From Pelagihabitans pacificus (GTDB lineage Bacteria > Bacteroidota > Bacteroidia > Flavobacteriales > Flavobacteriaceae), in assembly GCF_009371985.2 (NCBI RefSeq), contig NZ_VIKU02000004.1, positions 124,001-188,000 of the forward strand: DNA of 64,000 nucleotides, given 5' to 3'. The position numbers and the translations under genes are program-made. The notes under the pieces were generated by a model. That model had not been told where the DNA came from and made no database searches. It worked only from the letters and a program-made list of their open reading frames with translations. Below are positions 52,029 to 60,816 of this stretch, piece by piece (the stretch's first letter is position 1; every line of letters begins with the position of its first letter).

Positions 52029-54701
52029 TCAATTTATCTTATAGCCTTCAAAGATACTGCCGTTGCCATCTACCCGAGTATCCAAGCCGGCACTGTAATT
52101 TCGGAGTTGCACGAATACCTCCTGACCTGCGTTCAATCGGAAAATACCACTTATCTCGGTTTTTACATCATCCCCATCCACATTGGTTCCATCGAGCCAC
52201 GATCCGATAACATTGAATTTGATTCCGAAGAAAGCATCACTAACCGCGTTGGATTGATTAACGGTGGCATGAAGAAAGTAGTAACCCGTTTCAGGCACGA
52301 CGAACCGTTTGGTAGCAACATTAAAAGCGGTATTGGTGTCGTAAACCACATTTTCCCAAATATCTGCTTCAATGATCGTACCGCCATTGAGGTCCTTAAC
52401 GGCAAAACCGTTTCCTTCTACCTTGAAAACTATAGGCACACTGCTCGCGCTACTACCGCTCCCAATGGTCAAGTTACCATCGCTATCGGCCACCACATTG
52501 CGCGTGCCGGTACCTGCGAGATCGTTCGAACGGATGTTCCCGTTCACATGCAGATTGGCAGCAGGCGTTGTCGTGCCAATACCCACATCCCCGTCGGCAT
52601 CTACGGTCAGTTTTGGGGTTGCCCCCGTCGTTAAATGTACTTTTCCGGTGGTATTGCCGACCCCGGTACCAAAGTCCATGTCGTTTGCGGCCGTCCAGAT
52701 GCCGGCGTATCCTTGGTAGCCGGCATTGTTGGAAAATGCCATGTAATTTTGTTCAACGGTAGTGGTCAAATTGAAGGAGAAATTGAAGTCGGACAGTACG
52801 TCGAGGGCAGTTCCTGGAGTGCTTGTTCCGATACCGACATAGCCCGAGGTATAATGAATACCGCTGCCATTTTCGTTCCATAGCGAACTACCTCCGCCAC
52901 TGCTTCCGATGGTAAGGTTTCCATCGGCATCGGCCACCACGTTGCGCGTACCGGTCCCTGCAAGGTCGTTGGAGCGAATATTTCCGTCTACATGCAAACT
53001 GGCAGCCGGTGCAGTTACTCCGATGCCCACGTCGCCGTCGTTCTTGATGGTCATCCGTTCTTCGAGAACGGCGCTCGCCATATCGGTTCCATTTTTAGTA
53101 AAAAAGCCGATATCACCTCGAAATTGTGCGCCATTCGTTACCCTTGACTCGATACGGGCGATGGCCCCGGAGCTACCGGCCAGGCCTTCCGATAAAAAAT
53201 CGATTCTTCCAATCGGTTGTCCCACGGTTTGTTGACGGCCTTGAATTTCCAGAGATCCAAAAGCGCCATCGTCGGGAAAGCTTCCGGGTGAAACGGTCAG
53301 ATACTGTGCCGCCCCCGGCTCAATCCCAGTTTCGTCGGTACCGATTCCAATGTCTCCCCCGTCATAGAAAGCCGTGGTGCCATTTTGTTCCCAAATGGAT
53401 GTTCCGGTACTGCTGGAACCGATGATTAAATTCCCATCTGCATCGGCGACGACATTGCGTTCTCCCGTTCCGGATAGCCCGGTGGCCTTGATATCACCGT
53501 CTACTTCAAGTTTAGTGGAAGGGTTTACGACCCCAAGACCAACGTTTCCGTCATTCGTAATATGCAAATGACTTACCCCGTTCGTGCCCAGTCGTAGCGG
53601 ACCATCTTCCTGATTGGTAATGGTTCCCGTGAAACCGAAACCAAAATCATTGATCATTCCGACATACATTCCATCGGTTGGCGATGTCCCCGTATCGTTC
53701 GTAGTATAGAGGGAATGGGCTTGAAACGAGCTTCCGTGAATTTGATGCATTGCGGTAGGGTCGCTCAAACCAACGCCCACATTGCCCAATGCGTAGTATA
53801 TTGCATCCCCGTTTTGGGACCAGAGCGAGCTTCCGCCCGAGCTGCTCGTCTCATCGATGCCGGCGACCCAATTTCCCAGGGCAGCGTCCCATTTGGCGAC
53901 CTGACCGTCGGCAGTACCCACGAGACCGTCTATAATCCCATCGTCCCCTACCAAAAGACCACGGCGACGGGTTACATCTATTTCATTGGTCGGATCGGCA
54001 TCCGCATCGGTGCCGCCACTGGGAATAGTTACCGAACCGCCATTACTAAGGCTCAGTTCGTTAGTGGTAGCATCAAAACTGATCGTCTGTAGTTCATTGG
54101 TGGGATCTGCATCGTCATCCTCGATATAGGTGCTCAAGTCAACGGAGCCCCCACCGTCTTCGATGGTGAGTACGTCTTCGGTTAAGATTAGATCCTGATT
54201 ATCGGTATCGATGGTACCGCCATCGGCCAATTCGTCGATGGCCTCCTGTGTTGTATTGGCCGAAAGTCCCGATAAGGTGTTGTCATAAGGCACCTCATCT
54301 GCCGACTGTCGGCCATCCCCTGAGCTAATCGCATAGGGTACAGCCATTATTTCGGTAGTGCCGATGACCGAACCGTTGATAGAGACGGAAATGAAACTCG
54401 CCGAATCGCCCCACGGCAGGGTTCCATAATTACCGAGAAGGACATCTCCGGAACCTATTTTTAGACTAAAGACCCCGTTGGCATCCGTGGTCAGGCTATG
54501 GTTTTCCTCATAAACAGTTGTGGAGGAGGGGCTGCCAAATTTTAAGGCGACCCCAACCGTCATTGGTTCATTCGCCATTAATTGGTTTTCGGCATTGCGT
54601 GCTACCCCCTGATAGTTAATAAAGTTTTTTTGTAGTTCCTGGGACGTCGCCAACCCGGAAAACAGGATAGCCATGAGTAAATAAATGTAATTTCTTTTCA
54701 T
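52029..54701 (-). CDS. Long secreted repeat protein with C-terminal C1q/TNF-like domain
   Basis: 890 aa. Signal peptide (residues 1-20, ending ATSQ), then an N-terminal beta domain (NFINYQGVARNAENQLM). A Gly/Asp/Asn-rich stalk follows, with motifs such as DPTNEL/DPTNEI and tail-fibre-like modules (VGIGTSTPGTALDV, VGIGTTTPAANLHV). Three copies of a roughly 33-residue unit (LAGTGTRNVVADADGNLTIG) lie near residues 395-428, 565-598 and 713-746. Residues about 752-890 match a C1q/TNF-like jelly roll: VPIVFKVEGNGFAVKD, FVVPETGYYFLHATVNQ, ending SIFEGYKIN. Probably a trimeric surface fibre with a binding tip. It has no T9SS tail of its own; the gene upstream in the operon has one. Confidence 0.8.
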   Translation of the reverse strand: MKRNYIYLLMAILFSGLATSQELQKNFINYQGVARNAENQLMANEPMTVGVALKFGSPSSTTVYEENHSLTTDANGVFSLKIGSGDVLLGNYGTLPWGDSASFISVSINGSVIGTTEIMAVPYAISSGDGRQSADEVPYDNTLSGLSANTTQEAIDELADGGTIDTDNQDLILTEDVLTIEDGGGSVDLSTYIEDDDADPTNELQTISFDATTNELSLSNGGSVTIPSGGTDADADPTNEIDVTRRRGLLVGDDGIIDGLVGTADGQVAKWDAALGNWVAGIDETSSSGGSSLWSQNGDAIYYALGNVGVGLSDPTAMHQIHGSSFQAHSLYTTNDTGTSPTDGMYVGMINDFGFGFTGTITNQEDGPLRLGTNGVSHLHITNDGNVGLGVVNPSTKLEVDGDIKATGLSGTGERNVVADADGNLIIGSSSTGTSIWEQNGTTAFYDGGDIGIGTDETGIEPGAAQYLTVSPGSFPDDGAFGSLEIQGRQQTVGQPIGRIDFLSEGLAGSSGAIARIESRVTNGAQFRGDIGFFTKNGTDMASAVLEERMTIKNDGDVGIGVTAPAASLHVDGNIRSNDLAGTGTRNVVADADGNLTIGSSGGGSSLWNENGSGIHYTSGYVGIGTSTPGTALDVLSDFNFSFNLTTTVEQNYMAFSNNAGYQGYAGIWTAANDMDFGTGVGNTTGKVHLTTGATPKLTVDADGDVGIGTTTPAANLHVNGNIRSNDLAGTGTRNVVADSDGNLTIGSGSSASSVPIVFKVEGNGFAVKDLNGGTIIEADIWENVVYDTNTAFNVATKRFVVPETGYYFLHATVNQSNAVSDAFFGIKFNVIGSWLDGTNVDGDDVKTEISGIFRLNAGQEVFVQLRNYSAGLDTRVDGNGSIFEGYKIN
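52462..53515 (-). repeat. Three dispersed ~100-base coding repeats within the C1q-like gene
   Basis: Units at about 52462-52562, 52906-53006 and 53418-53515 encode the same GTGTRNVVADADGNLTIG-type peptide (GTGERNVVADADGNLIIG in the third). They are also similar at the DNA level, with synonymous differences. Such repeats can expand or contract by recombination and so vary stalk length. Confidence 0.7.
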
Positions 54702-54723
54702 AATTTCTAGATTTTAAAACTTT

Positions 54724-55203
54724 CTAATTTTTGATAACCTTGAAAAGTTTTTCCTCGCTACCTCCTTTAATAACAAGGCGTAGCACATAGACTCCTTTGG
54801 AAAGGTGATGTACACCGAGACGGTGTTCCAAGCGCGAAGCCTCCACCTTTTTCTTCAATACCCTTTGCCCGTTTACGGCGAAGAGTGTAATGCCTATAAC
54901 TTCATTGTTGTTGGTATATATGTTCAACTCGTCACCTACAGGATTGGGATACACGACGATTCCGCCCAGTTCTATTCCTGGTTGCAATGACTCCACAAAA
55001 AGCCCCCCTGCCCAAAAGCCCTGATCGACCGAGATACTACTGTTGACCAAACCAACAATCGGCTCCCCAATTGTAAAGTTTAGGATTGTCTGTGCGTTTG
55101 TAGTAGAGGTGCCACCATTAGAAACCACCGTTTTTTCAGCGGATTGTGATATTGCCTTAAAAACGAGGAAAAAAAGGATGTAAGGGATTAGTCTTCTCAT
55201 CAT
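54724..55203 (-). CDS. Small T9SS type A sorting-domain protein
   Basis: 159 aa. Signal peptide (residues 1-20, ending ISQS), a short module of about 50 residues (TVVSNGGTSTTNAQTILNFT to QGFWAGGL), then a complete type IX secretion C-terminal domain (VVYPNPVGDELNIY, ISLFAVNGQRV-like strand, HLSKGVYVLRLV, EKLFKVIKN). It would be carried through the T9SS and fixed to the cell surface. There is almost no passenger between signal and sorting domain. First gene of a two-gene operon with the C1q-like protein 22 bases downstream, so it may anchor or assemble that fibre. Confidence 0.85.
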   Translation of the reverse strand: MMRRLIPYILFFLVFKAISQSAEKTVVSNGGTSTTNAQTILNFTIGEPIVGLVNSSISVDQGFWAGGLFVESLQPGIELGGIVVYPNPVGDELNIYTNNNEVIGITLFAVNGQRVLKKKVEASRLEHRLGVHHLSKGVYVLRLVIKGGSEEKLFKVIKN

Positions 55204-56119
55204 TTCATTTTGTTTATTTCCCTTTCATGTTTGGGTCGGCTTTAGGTTAACACGATTTTATATTTTCTTAAAGTCATAGGAAAGATGTACTTCCTGGCAT
55301 CGACCTTTACGAATGTGAATAATGGAAAACCGGATAGGAGGGAAAAACCAAAAATCCCCGAAACTTTTAAAGTGCCGCCTTTTAAGGGATAGGGAAAGAT
55401 TATTTTAAACCTACAAGAGTGGAATGGTGTGGTTCTAAAAGACAAGCGGGCTATACTCCTAACAGTCCAAGTGGCAGGGAAAGGTAACTAGGAAGAGGAG
55501 TTCTTTACGCACATTGTAGCTAGGCGTAACATGCCCACTCATTCGATGATACTATTAATGGTAAAAGTGAAGGAAATAAAAAACCAGAACGATAGTTCCG
55601 GTGTCTTTGTAGCGAAATATAATTATTATGATACCGCCAAACCTGTACGACCCCCCCGAAGTATCTAAATCGATAATACCTCAACTGGTGCTGATTAAGG
55701 TAGTTCCCCCGAAACCTATCATCGAGCAAATCACCAGAACCAACAAGTTGGTCCGGTGCCCAGTGGTGGCAAACTCATCGGATGGTTGTCTTGCGACATT
55801 TCACGTTCTTTTTTAAAACATGACCGTAGAGTCGTACCTAGTGGTTGGCAGTTTCATAAATTTGCCTTGGGCTGGTTGAAGTCCCAAATTCCTTAAAAGA
55901 CTACAGTATTCCGCCTGACTAACATCAAGCAGTAATAGTAATCGCGATATGTGTCGGCACTGTTGGGGGAATGTATCAGTAAAAATAAACATTTTAACAT
56001 CAAAACCCCCTATAAATCAAAACTTTATGTTAAGTCAACGTTAATTTTTAAAATTTGTCAAAAGGTTTTGAAAATTTCATTAATCTTTCTGCAAAGCCCT
56101 TATTTTTTTCACTTTTTAA

Positions 56120-56269
56120 TTATTCCAACACCATGCCCGCATTCATCGAATGCCCGTTTTCATTGGTAGCCAAATTGTCAACAGCCAAATTGCCTTGATA
56201 TTTTTCCACCAATACCGCAACCAAGAGGGTGATTATAAAGACAACGAACATTATCACACATTTCTTCAT
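56120..56269 (-). CDS. Candidate 49-residue secreted/membrane peptide
   Basis: From ATG 56269: MKKCVIMFVVFIITLLVAVLVE is a lysine-led hydrophobic signal or anchor, followed by a short polar tail (KYQGNLAVDNLATNENGHS). A longer in-frame start at 56314 adds 15 residues. The classic positive-hydrophobic-polar order supports a real exported peptide. No homologue is recognised and no promoter is clear. Confidence 0.35.
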   Translation of the reverse strand: MKKCVIMFVVFIITLLVAVLVEKYQGNLAVDNLATNENGHSMNAGMVLE

Positions 56270-56566
56270 TTTAGGTTCCCATTTAGAGTTCATTATTAAG
56301 AGGGGGGAACTCACGATGTTTCGGTTAACAGACCCCTAAAGTAGTTTAACATAATTGCGATCAAATTGAGTTATGTATAAATGGTACGGTTTTATGTATG
56401 AATGGTAAGTCTATGATTTAGGGGCATTCCGGTGCAACAACATACATTTAGTAGAGGAGAACATCATGTCTGGATGCCGAAAATCGATCGCTAACCGATT
56501 TTTTACCGATCATACTGCAAATACTTCCATTGATACATCTTTTTTAAAAAAAAGCACACTTAGTAC

Positions 56567-56574
56567 TATTTTTG
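56567..56574 (+). promoter_or_regulatory. -7 promoter box (TATTTTTG) for the LytTR/kinase pair
   Basis: TAnnTTTG match 30 bases before the ATG at 56605, preceded by an A-tract that could help promoter opening. Confidence 0.5.
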
Positions 56575-56604
56575 ATTAATTTAAGAAGGTAGATTCAAAA
56601 GGAA

Positions 56605-57339
56605 ATGATAGAAGCGGTTTTAGTAGATGATGAGATAAAGGCACTTCAGAGCCTATCATGGGAGTTGACCAATTTCAGCGATGAGATTAATATAGGAGCA
56701 TCTTTTACCGACCCTATGGAAGCCTTGGGTTATTTGGAGAACAACACTCCGGACTGTCTTTTCCTGGACATCGAAATGCCAAAAATGGACGGTTTTCAAT
56801 TCATTCAAAAGCTCACAAATAAGAACTTCCCGGTAGTTATAACTACGGCCTACAATCAATATGCGATAAAGGCTTTGAAAAATGAAGCGATCGATTATTT
56901 ATTAAAGCCCATAGATACCGATGATTTAAAGGATACCATCGTTAAAATTAAGAAATACAACGCCAAGAATTTTTCTGCGGAAAGGCTTGAGAAGATATTG
57001 CTCAATTTTAATGCAAATGCTATCCACAAGAAAATCACCATCAATACCGATGGTAAATTACTTTTTTTGGAAGCTGACGAAATCCTTTATGCCGAATCGG
57101 ACGGCAACTATAGTACGCTTTATCTTTCGGACGGCCAAAAAATAGTATTGACCAAAAAGCTAAAAGAGGTCAATGAATTACTTCCTGCGGATTCGTTCTT
57201 TAGAATCCACAATTCGTATATTATCAATCTTCATAAAATCAAGGAGTTTTTAAAAACCGACGGGTATGTTATTTTAAAATCTAACCATAAAATACCGGTA
57301 TCGAGACAGAAAAAATCCGATTTTCTAGACTTGCTCTAG
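56605..57339 (+). CDS. LytTR-family response regulator
   Basis: 244 aa. The receiver domain (residues 1-115) has the acidic pocket VDDE (Asp8, Asp9), phosphorylation site Asp in CLFLDIEMPKMDG (about 55), and Lys in YLLKPI (about 105). The C-terminal LytTR DNA-binding domain (about 145-244) includes ADEILYAESDGNYSTLYL, FFRIHNSYIINLHKI and IPVSRQKKSDF. It binds direct-repeat DNA as a dimer. The cognate TPR histidine kinase starts 8 bases after its stop. Confidence 0.93.
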   Translation: MIEAVLVDDEIKALQSLSWELTNFSDEINIGASFTDPMEALGYLENNTPDCLFLDIEMPKMDGFQFIQKLTNKNFPVVITTAYNQYAIKALKNEAIDYLLKPIDTDDLKDTIVKIKKYNAKNFSAERLEKILLNFNANAIHKKITINTDGKLLFLEADEILYAESDGNYSTLYLSDGQKIVLTKKLKEVNELLPADSFFRIHNSYIINLHKIKEFLKTDGYVILKSNHKIPVSRQKKSDFLDLL

Positions 57340-57347
57340 ACACTTCT

Positions 57348-59315
57348 ATGCAGTGGTTCATACAATACATATGCCTAGTTCCCCCAAGGGTTTTCATACC
57401 GTTTTTTCTGTTATATCTATCGCCTTGGACCATTCATCAATCCTTTTCCCAAGAGTTCAATACTGCTTTTAAGAAAACTATCGACAGTCTCATTACGGCG
57501 GCACCGAGGACCTACCAAGAAATTGATGCGGTACTGAGGCCAGCGAGAAAAGATACTGTGTTGATGGATTATTTCGCCAAAAGGTCGCGTGGAAAAAAGT
57601 ATTTGGACGGCCAAGCCTATGCCTTGAACCAACTTGGTAGAAGTTACCGTGACATCTCGGAATTTTCAAGAAGCCTGGCACTGCACCAAAGGGCCTTAGA
57701 GGTTGCCCAAGAGGCTAAGAACCTGGAGTTCGAGGTCTACAGTCTTAACATGATCAGCGTGATATTCCGTAAAACCGATGCCATAAAATCTGCCTTGGAC
57801 TATAGTCAAAAAGCCTTGGTACTTGCCGAGTCGGTAGAGAACCCTTCGGTCGGCCTTAAGCGGAGTATGAACGTATCTTCGAACAGTATTGGGAACATTT
57901 ATCAGATATTGGGGCAGTACGATTTAGCTATTGATCAGTTTAAAAAGTCGGTCGTAATCGACCTTGGGCTCGAGAACAGGCTAGGCCTGGCAATCAATTA
58001 TCAAAATATCGGAGAATGCTATGAAGCCCAAGGAAAGCTAGAAGAGGCATTGAAAAGTTTTGACCGGTCGTTGCGGTATAATGATGAAATCGATTCGGAT
58101 CGTGGCAGGGTCATCTGTAAGTACAGTATTGCACATGTATATGTACATCAGGGAAAGGCTCCCAAAGCTCTCAATTTGCTGGAAACGATTTTGCCGATGG
58201 CAGAGCGTTTGGGAGATCAGTCGATCATCTCCTCGGTCTATACCAACCTGGGATGGACACTCATGCACGTTGACCGGTACGATGATTCGGACTTCTACCT
58301 GCAAAAAGGATTGGAAGTCGCGAAAAAATTCAACCTTCCCAGTGGCATATCGGAGGCCTATAAATTTCTTTCCGACCTCTGGGAAGAACGGGGCGACTTT
58401 AAAAAGGCCTTCGAGTATTACAGATTATGGAAGCATTACCAAAATGAGATTTCAAATGATCGCAACCTTCGCTACGTCAACGATATGATCGTGCGGTACG
58501 AGGCCGAAAAGAATACCAATCGATTGGAGTTGTTGGCCATGGAAAACGAAAACGTGAAGCTAAAGTTGCGCAAGAACGAGACCCTGATTCTTATCAGTGG
58601 CATTGCCTTGGCATTGCTGGCGGGTATTTTCTATATTCTGTACCGCCAATATCAGCTCAAGAACGAGAAAAAAGTATTGACCTTGGAGCAGAGCATGCTC
58701 CGAAGCCAGATGAATCCTCATTTTCTGTTCAACTCCCTTAACTCCATCAAGCTATACATTATCAACAACGAACAGAAGAATGCGGTGCATTATCTTAATA
58801 AATTCTCCAAACTTGTACGAAAGATTTTGGAAGCCTCCTCTTTAAAGGAAATCCCATTGGAAGAGGAGTTGGAGACCGTAGAGCTTTATATGAATATCGA
58901 GGACATTCGCTTTTCGAACGAAATTGATTTTAGCATCGCCGTTGAGGATGGCATCGATCCACAGCAGGTTAAAATACCTTCGCTTATTTTGCAGCCTTTT
59001 CTAGAAAACGCCCTTTGGCACGGCTTGTCCTCAAAAGAGGGTCCTAAAAAAATCGATTTAAGGGTGCGTCGGGATGGGGACGGGTTTATTGCTATTGAAA
59101 TCACCGATAATGGGGTAGGGCGAGAGGCTGCGGAAAAAATAAAGGAAGGTCGGGTACTCAAAAGAAAATCTGTTGGCATCGATATCACCAAAGAACGCTT
59201 GGCCAATTTCTCGAAAGACTTCCAGAACTCTTTCGAAGTCGATATTGTTGACCTTTATGATGATGGGGGAAAGCCCTCCGGGACCAAGGTAATATTGCGT
59301 ATCCCTACAATTTAA
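57348..59315 (+). CDS. TPR-containing sensor histidine kinase (LytS/YehU-type)
   Basis: 655 aa. N-terminal hydrophobic segment or signal (to about residue 35, ending SFSQ), then six or so tetratricopeptide repeats in the periplasm (RSYRDISEFSRSLALHQRAL, NIGECYEAQGKLEEALKSFD). A membrane helix (ETLILISGIALALLAGIFYI, about 410-430) and a coiled linker follow. The His_kinase domain carries the phospho-His in SQMNPHFLFNSLNSIKLYI and an ATPase N-box-like segment LQPFLENALWHGL, then ITDNGVGR. Typical partner of LytTR regulators. Its TPRs suggest it senses a peptide or protein. The stop overlaps the convergent DUF3109 gene by 11 bases. Confidence 0.92.
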   Translation: MQWFIQYICLVPPRVFIPFFLLYLSPWTIHQSFSQEFNTAFKKTIDSLITAAPRTYQEIDAVLRPARKDTVLMDYFAKRSRGKKYLDGQAYALNQLGRSYRDISEFSRSLALHQRALEVAQEAKNLEFEVYSLNMISVIFRKTDAIKSALDYSQKALVLAESVENPSVGLKRSMNVSSNSIGNIYQILGQYDLAIDQFKKSVVIDLGLENRLGLAINYQNIGECYEAQGKLEEALKSFDRSLRYNDEIDSDRGRVICKYSIAHVYVHQGKAPKALNLLETILPMAERLGDQSIISSVYTNLGWTLMHVDRYDDSDFYLQKGLEVAKKFNLPSGISEAYKFLSDLWEERGDFKKAFEYYRLWKHYQNEISNDRNLRYVNDMIVRYEAEKNTNRLELLAMENENVKLKLRKNETLILISGIALALLAGIFYILYRQYQLKNEKKVLTLEQSMLRSQMNPHFLFNSLNSIKLYIINNEQKNAVHYLNKFSKLVRKILEASSLKEIPLEEELETVELYMNIEDIRFSNEIDFSIAVEDGIDPQQVKIPSLILQPFLENALWHGLSSKEGPKKIDLRVRRDGDGFIAIEITDNGVGREAAEKIKEGRVLKRKSVGIDITKERLANFSKDFQNSFEVDIVDLYDDGGKPSGTKVILRIPTI

Positions 59316-59877
59316 GGTGTTCTTTGGCCACTTGTTCCAGATCTTCGTACCAAGCTTGCCCAAATTTTCGAACAAGCGCTTCCCTCACAAATTTATAAAC
59401 GGGCACCTTCAATTCGGCTCCCAAGCTGCAAGCCGGGTCGCATATCTCCCACTTGTGGTAATTTACAGCGGTCAATTCGGTATACTCACGTACCCGGACC
59501 GGATACAAGTGGCAGGAGACCGGTTTTTTCCACTTGGTAGCTCCTTGGTCGTAAGCCTCTTCCAGGCCACATTTGGCCGTACCGTTTTCGGAAAATATAA
59601 CGTAAGCGCATTCGCTATCGTTTACTAACGGAGTTTCCCATTCACCATCTTCCCCTTTAATGAAAGCTCCCTGTGTTTCGATGGCGGTGATACCCTCGGC
59701 CCGAAGGAATGGCTTTACCTTTGGATAGAGGTCTACCAAAAGTTCGGTCTCCCCATCTTCGAGGGGAGCGCCCGCGTTTCCGTCTACGCAACATGCCCCT
59801 TTGCAAGCGGTAAGATTGCAAACAAAATCGTTCTCAATGATTTCTTCCGATATAATGGTTTTCCCCAGTTGGAACAT
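59305..59877 (-). CDS. DUF3109 family Cys-rich protein
   Basis: 190 aa. Conserved cysteines occur in FVCNLTACKGACCVDG, SECAYV, AKCGLEEA, PVSCHLYPVRV and WEICDPACSLG, the hallmark of DUF3109/YkgJ-related proteins that may bind zinc or an iron-sulphur cluster. Cytoplasmic; function not established. It has its own -7 box (59897-59904) and ends inside the kinase gene on the opposite strand. Confidence 0.88.
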   Translation of the reverse strand: MFQLGKTIISEEIIENDFVCNLTACKGACCVDGNAGAPLEDGETELLVDLYPKVKPFLRAEGITAIETQGAFIKGEDGEWETPLVNDSECAYVIFSENGTAKCGLEEAYDQGATKWKKPVSCHLYPVRVREYTELTAVNYHKWEICDPACSLGAELKVPVYKFVREALVRKFGQAWYEDLEQVAKEHLKL

Positions 59878-59896
59878 CGCTTCTATTTCTAAGGGA

Positions 59897-59904
59897 CAAA
59901 GATA
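59897..59904 (-). promoter_or_regulatory. -7 promoter box (TATCTTTG) for the DUF3109 gene
   Basis: Exact TAnnTTTG on the minus strand, about 20 bases before the ATG at 59877. A TTTG lies about 22 bases further upstream, close to the expected -33 spacing. Confidence 0.6.
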
Positions 59905-59969
59905 CTTTTTTGATGCTTTTGCCGACCAAATTATTTTTTGAAATGAAATGAAAACCCTTTTTGAAAGTG

Positions 59970-59977
59970 TAGCTTTG
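59970..59977 (+). promoter_or_regulatory. -7 promoter box (TAGCTTTG) for marC
   Basis: Exact TAnnTTTG, 17 bases before the ATG at 59994. The surrounding 14 bases, AAAGTGTAGCTTTG (59964-59977), are identical to the dxs promoter. Confidence 0.6.
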
Positions 59978-59993
59978 CAAAAAAATTATAGGA

Positions 59994-60578
59994 ATGACAT
60001 TTCATTTCAATCTTCGGGAAATTGTTACGGCGACCATGGTCCTTTTTGCGGTGATCGATATTTTGGGAAGCATTCCCATCATCATAGGATTGCGGAAAAA
60101 GGTGGGGCATATTCAATCGGAGAAAGCATCGATCGTAGCGGCTTTTTTAATGGTGGCTTTCTTATTCGTTGGAGAGGAGATTCTAAAGCTGATAGGCATC
60201 GATGTAAACTCTTTCGCCGTTGCCGGGGCCTTGATTATCTTCTTTTTGGCCATTGAAATGATTTTAGGGATAACCCTCTACAAAGACGATGAGCCCGAAA
60301 GTGCTTCTATTGTTCCTATCGCGTTTCCCTTGATTGCCGGAGCGGGCACCCTGACCTCCTTATTGTCGCTAAGGGCCGAATACTATGTAGAGAATATCAT
60401 CATCGCCATCATCCTGAACATAATTTTTGTGTATCTTGTATTGAAATCCTCTGCCAAGATCGAGCGGGTTTTAGGCAAAAATGGGGTAAGCGTTATTCGG
60501 AAGGTTTTCGGGGTAATACTTATGGCCATAGCCGTTAAGCTTTTCACAACGAATATTCACGGGCTGTTGGCAACTTAA
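59994..60578 (+). CDS. MarC family integral membrane protein
   Basis: 194 aa, six transmembrane helices with an internal inverted pair: FAVIDILGSIPIIIGL near residue 18 and PIAFPLIAGAGTLTSLL near 107 are the two family signatures. MarC-related proteins are annotated as NAAT-type transporters, but the E. coli protein's link to multiple antibiotic resistance has not held up and substrates are unclear. Followed after 34 bases by a small membrane protein, perhaps in the same transcript. Confidence 0.9.
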   Translation: MTFHFNLREIVTATMVLFAVIDILGSIPIIIGLRKKVGHIQSEKASIVAAFLMVAFLFVGEEILKLIGIDVNSFAVAGALIIFFLAIEMILGITLYKDDEPESASIVPIAFPLIAGAGTLTSLLSLRAEYYVENIIIAIILNIIFVYLVLKSSAKIERVLGKNGVSVIRKVFGVILMAIAVKLFTTNIHGLLAT

Positions 60579-60612
60579 CAGTTATAGACTTCAATTTTAA
60601 GGTTTAAGGCAA

Positions 60613-60816
60613 ATGAATAAGACCCTCACCATCATACTCATCCTAGTGGCTATCGCGTTGATTGCCTATAATGTAACCTTGTTGGATTTTGAGAATCCGT
60701 TCCAGGGCAATAGCACCATTGCCTTGATAGGAATCGCGGCGTCGCTATGCGCTATCGTACTGTTATTGATTTTTATGACTTCGAAGAAAATCCAGAAGAA
60801 ACTGGATGAGGACTAA
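60613..60816 (+). CDS. Small two-helix membrane protein
   Basis: 67 aa. Two hydrophobic helices (TLTIILILVAIALIAYNVTL and IALIGIAASLCAIVLLLIF) are joined by a short loop (DFENPFQGNS) and followed by a basic end (SKKIQKKLDED). No named family recognised. Probably co-transcribed with marC. Its stop overlaps the convergent protease gene by 4 bases. Confidence 0.65.
   Translation: MNKTLTIILILVAIALIAYNVTLLDFENPFQGNSTIALIGIAASLCAIVLLLIFMTSKKIQKKLDED

Larger units (their letters stand above)
55204..56604. other. 1.4-kb gene-poor region
   Basis: It lies between the T9SS operon (-) and the LytTR regulator (+). It must hold both promoters. A minus-strand frame at 56120-56269 may be a real 49-residue protein. 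Short frames at 55546-55668 (+, 40 codons) and 55628-55816 (+, 62 codons) overlap each other in different phases and carry no recognisable domain. A run of seven C's at about 55651-55657 is the only marked low-complexity site. I see no RNA gene. Confidence 0.45.

Noticed and set aside
55546-55816. 40- and 62-codon frames (+) in the 1.4-kb gap
   Set aside because: They overlap in different phases around a C-run, with no homology and no promoter; kept only as part of the region description.
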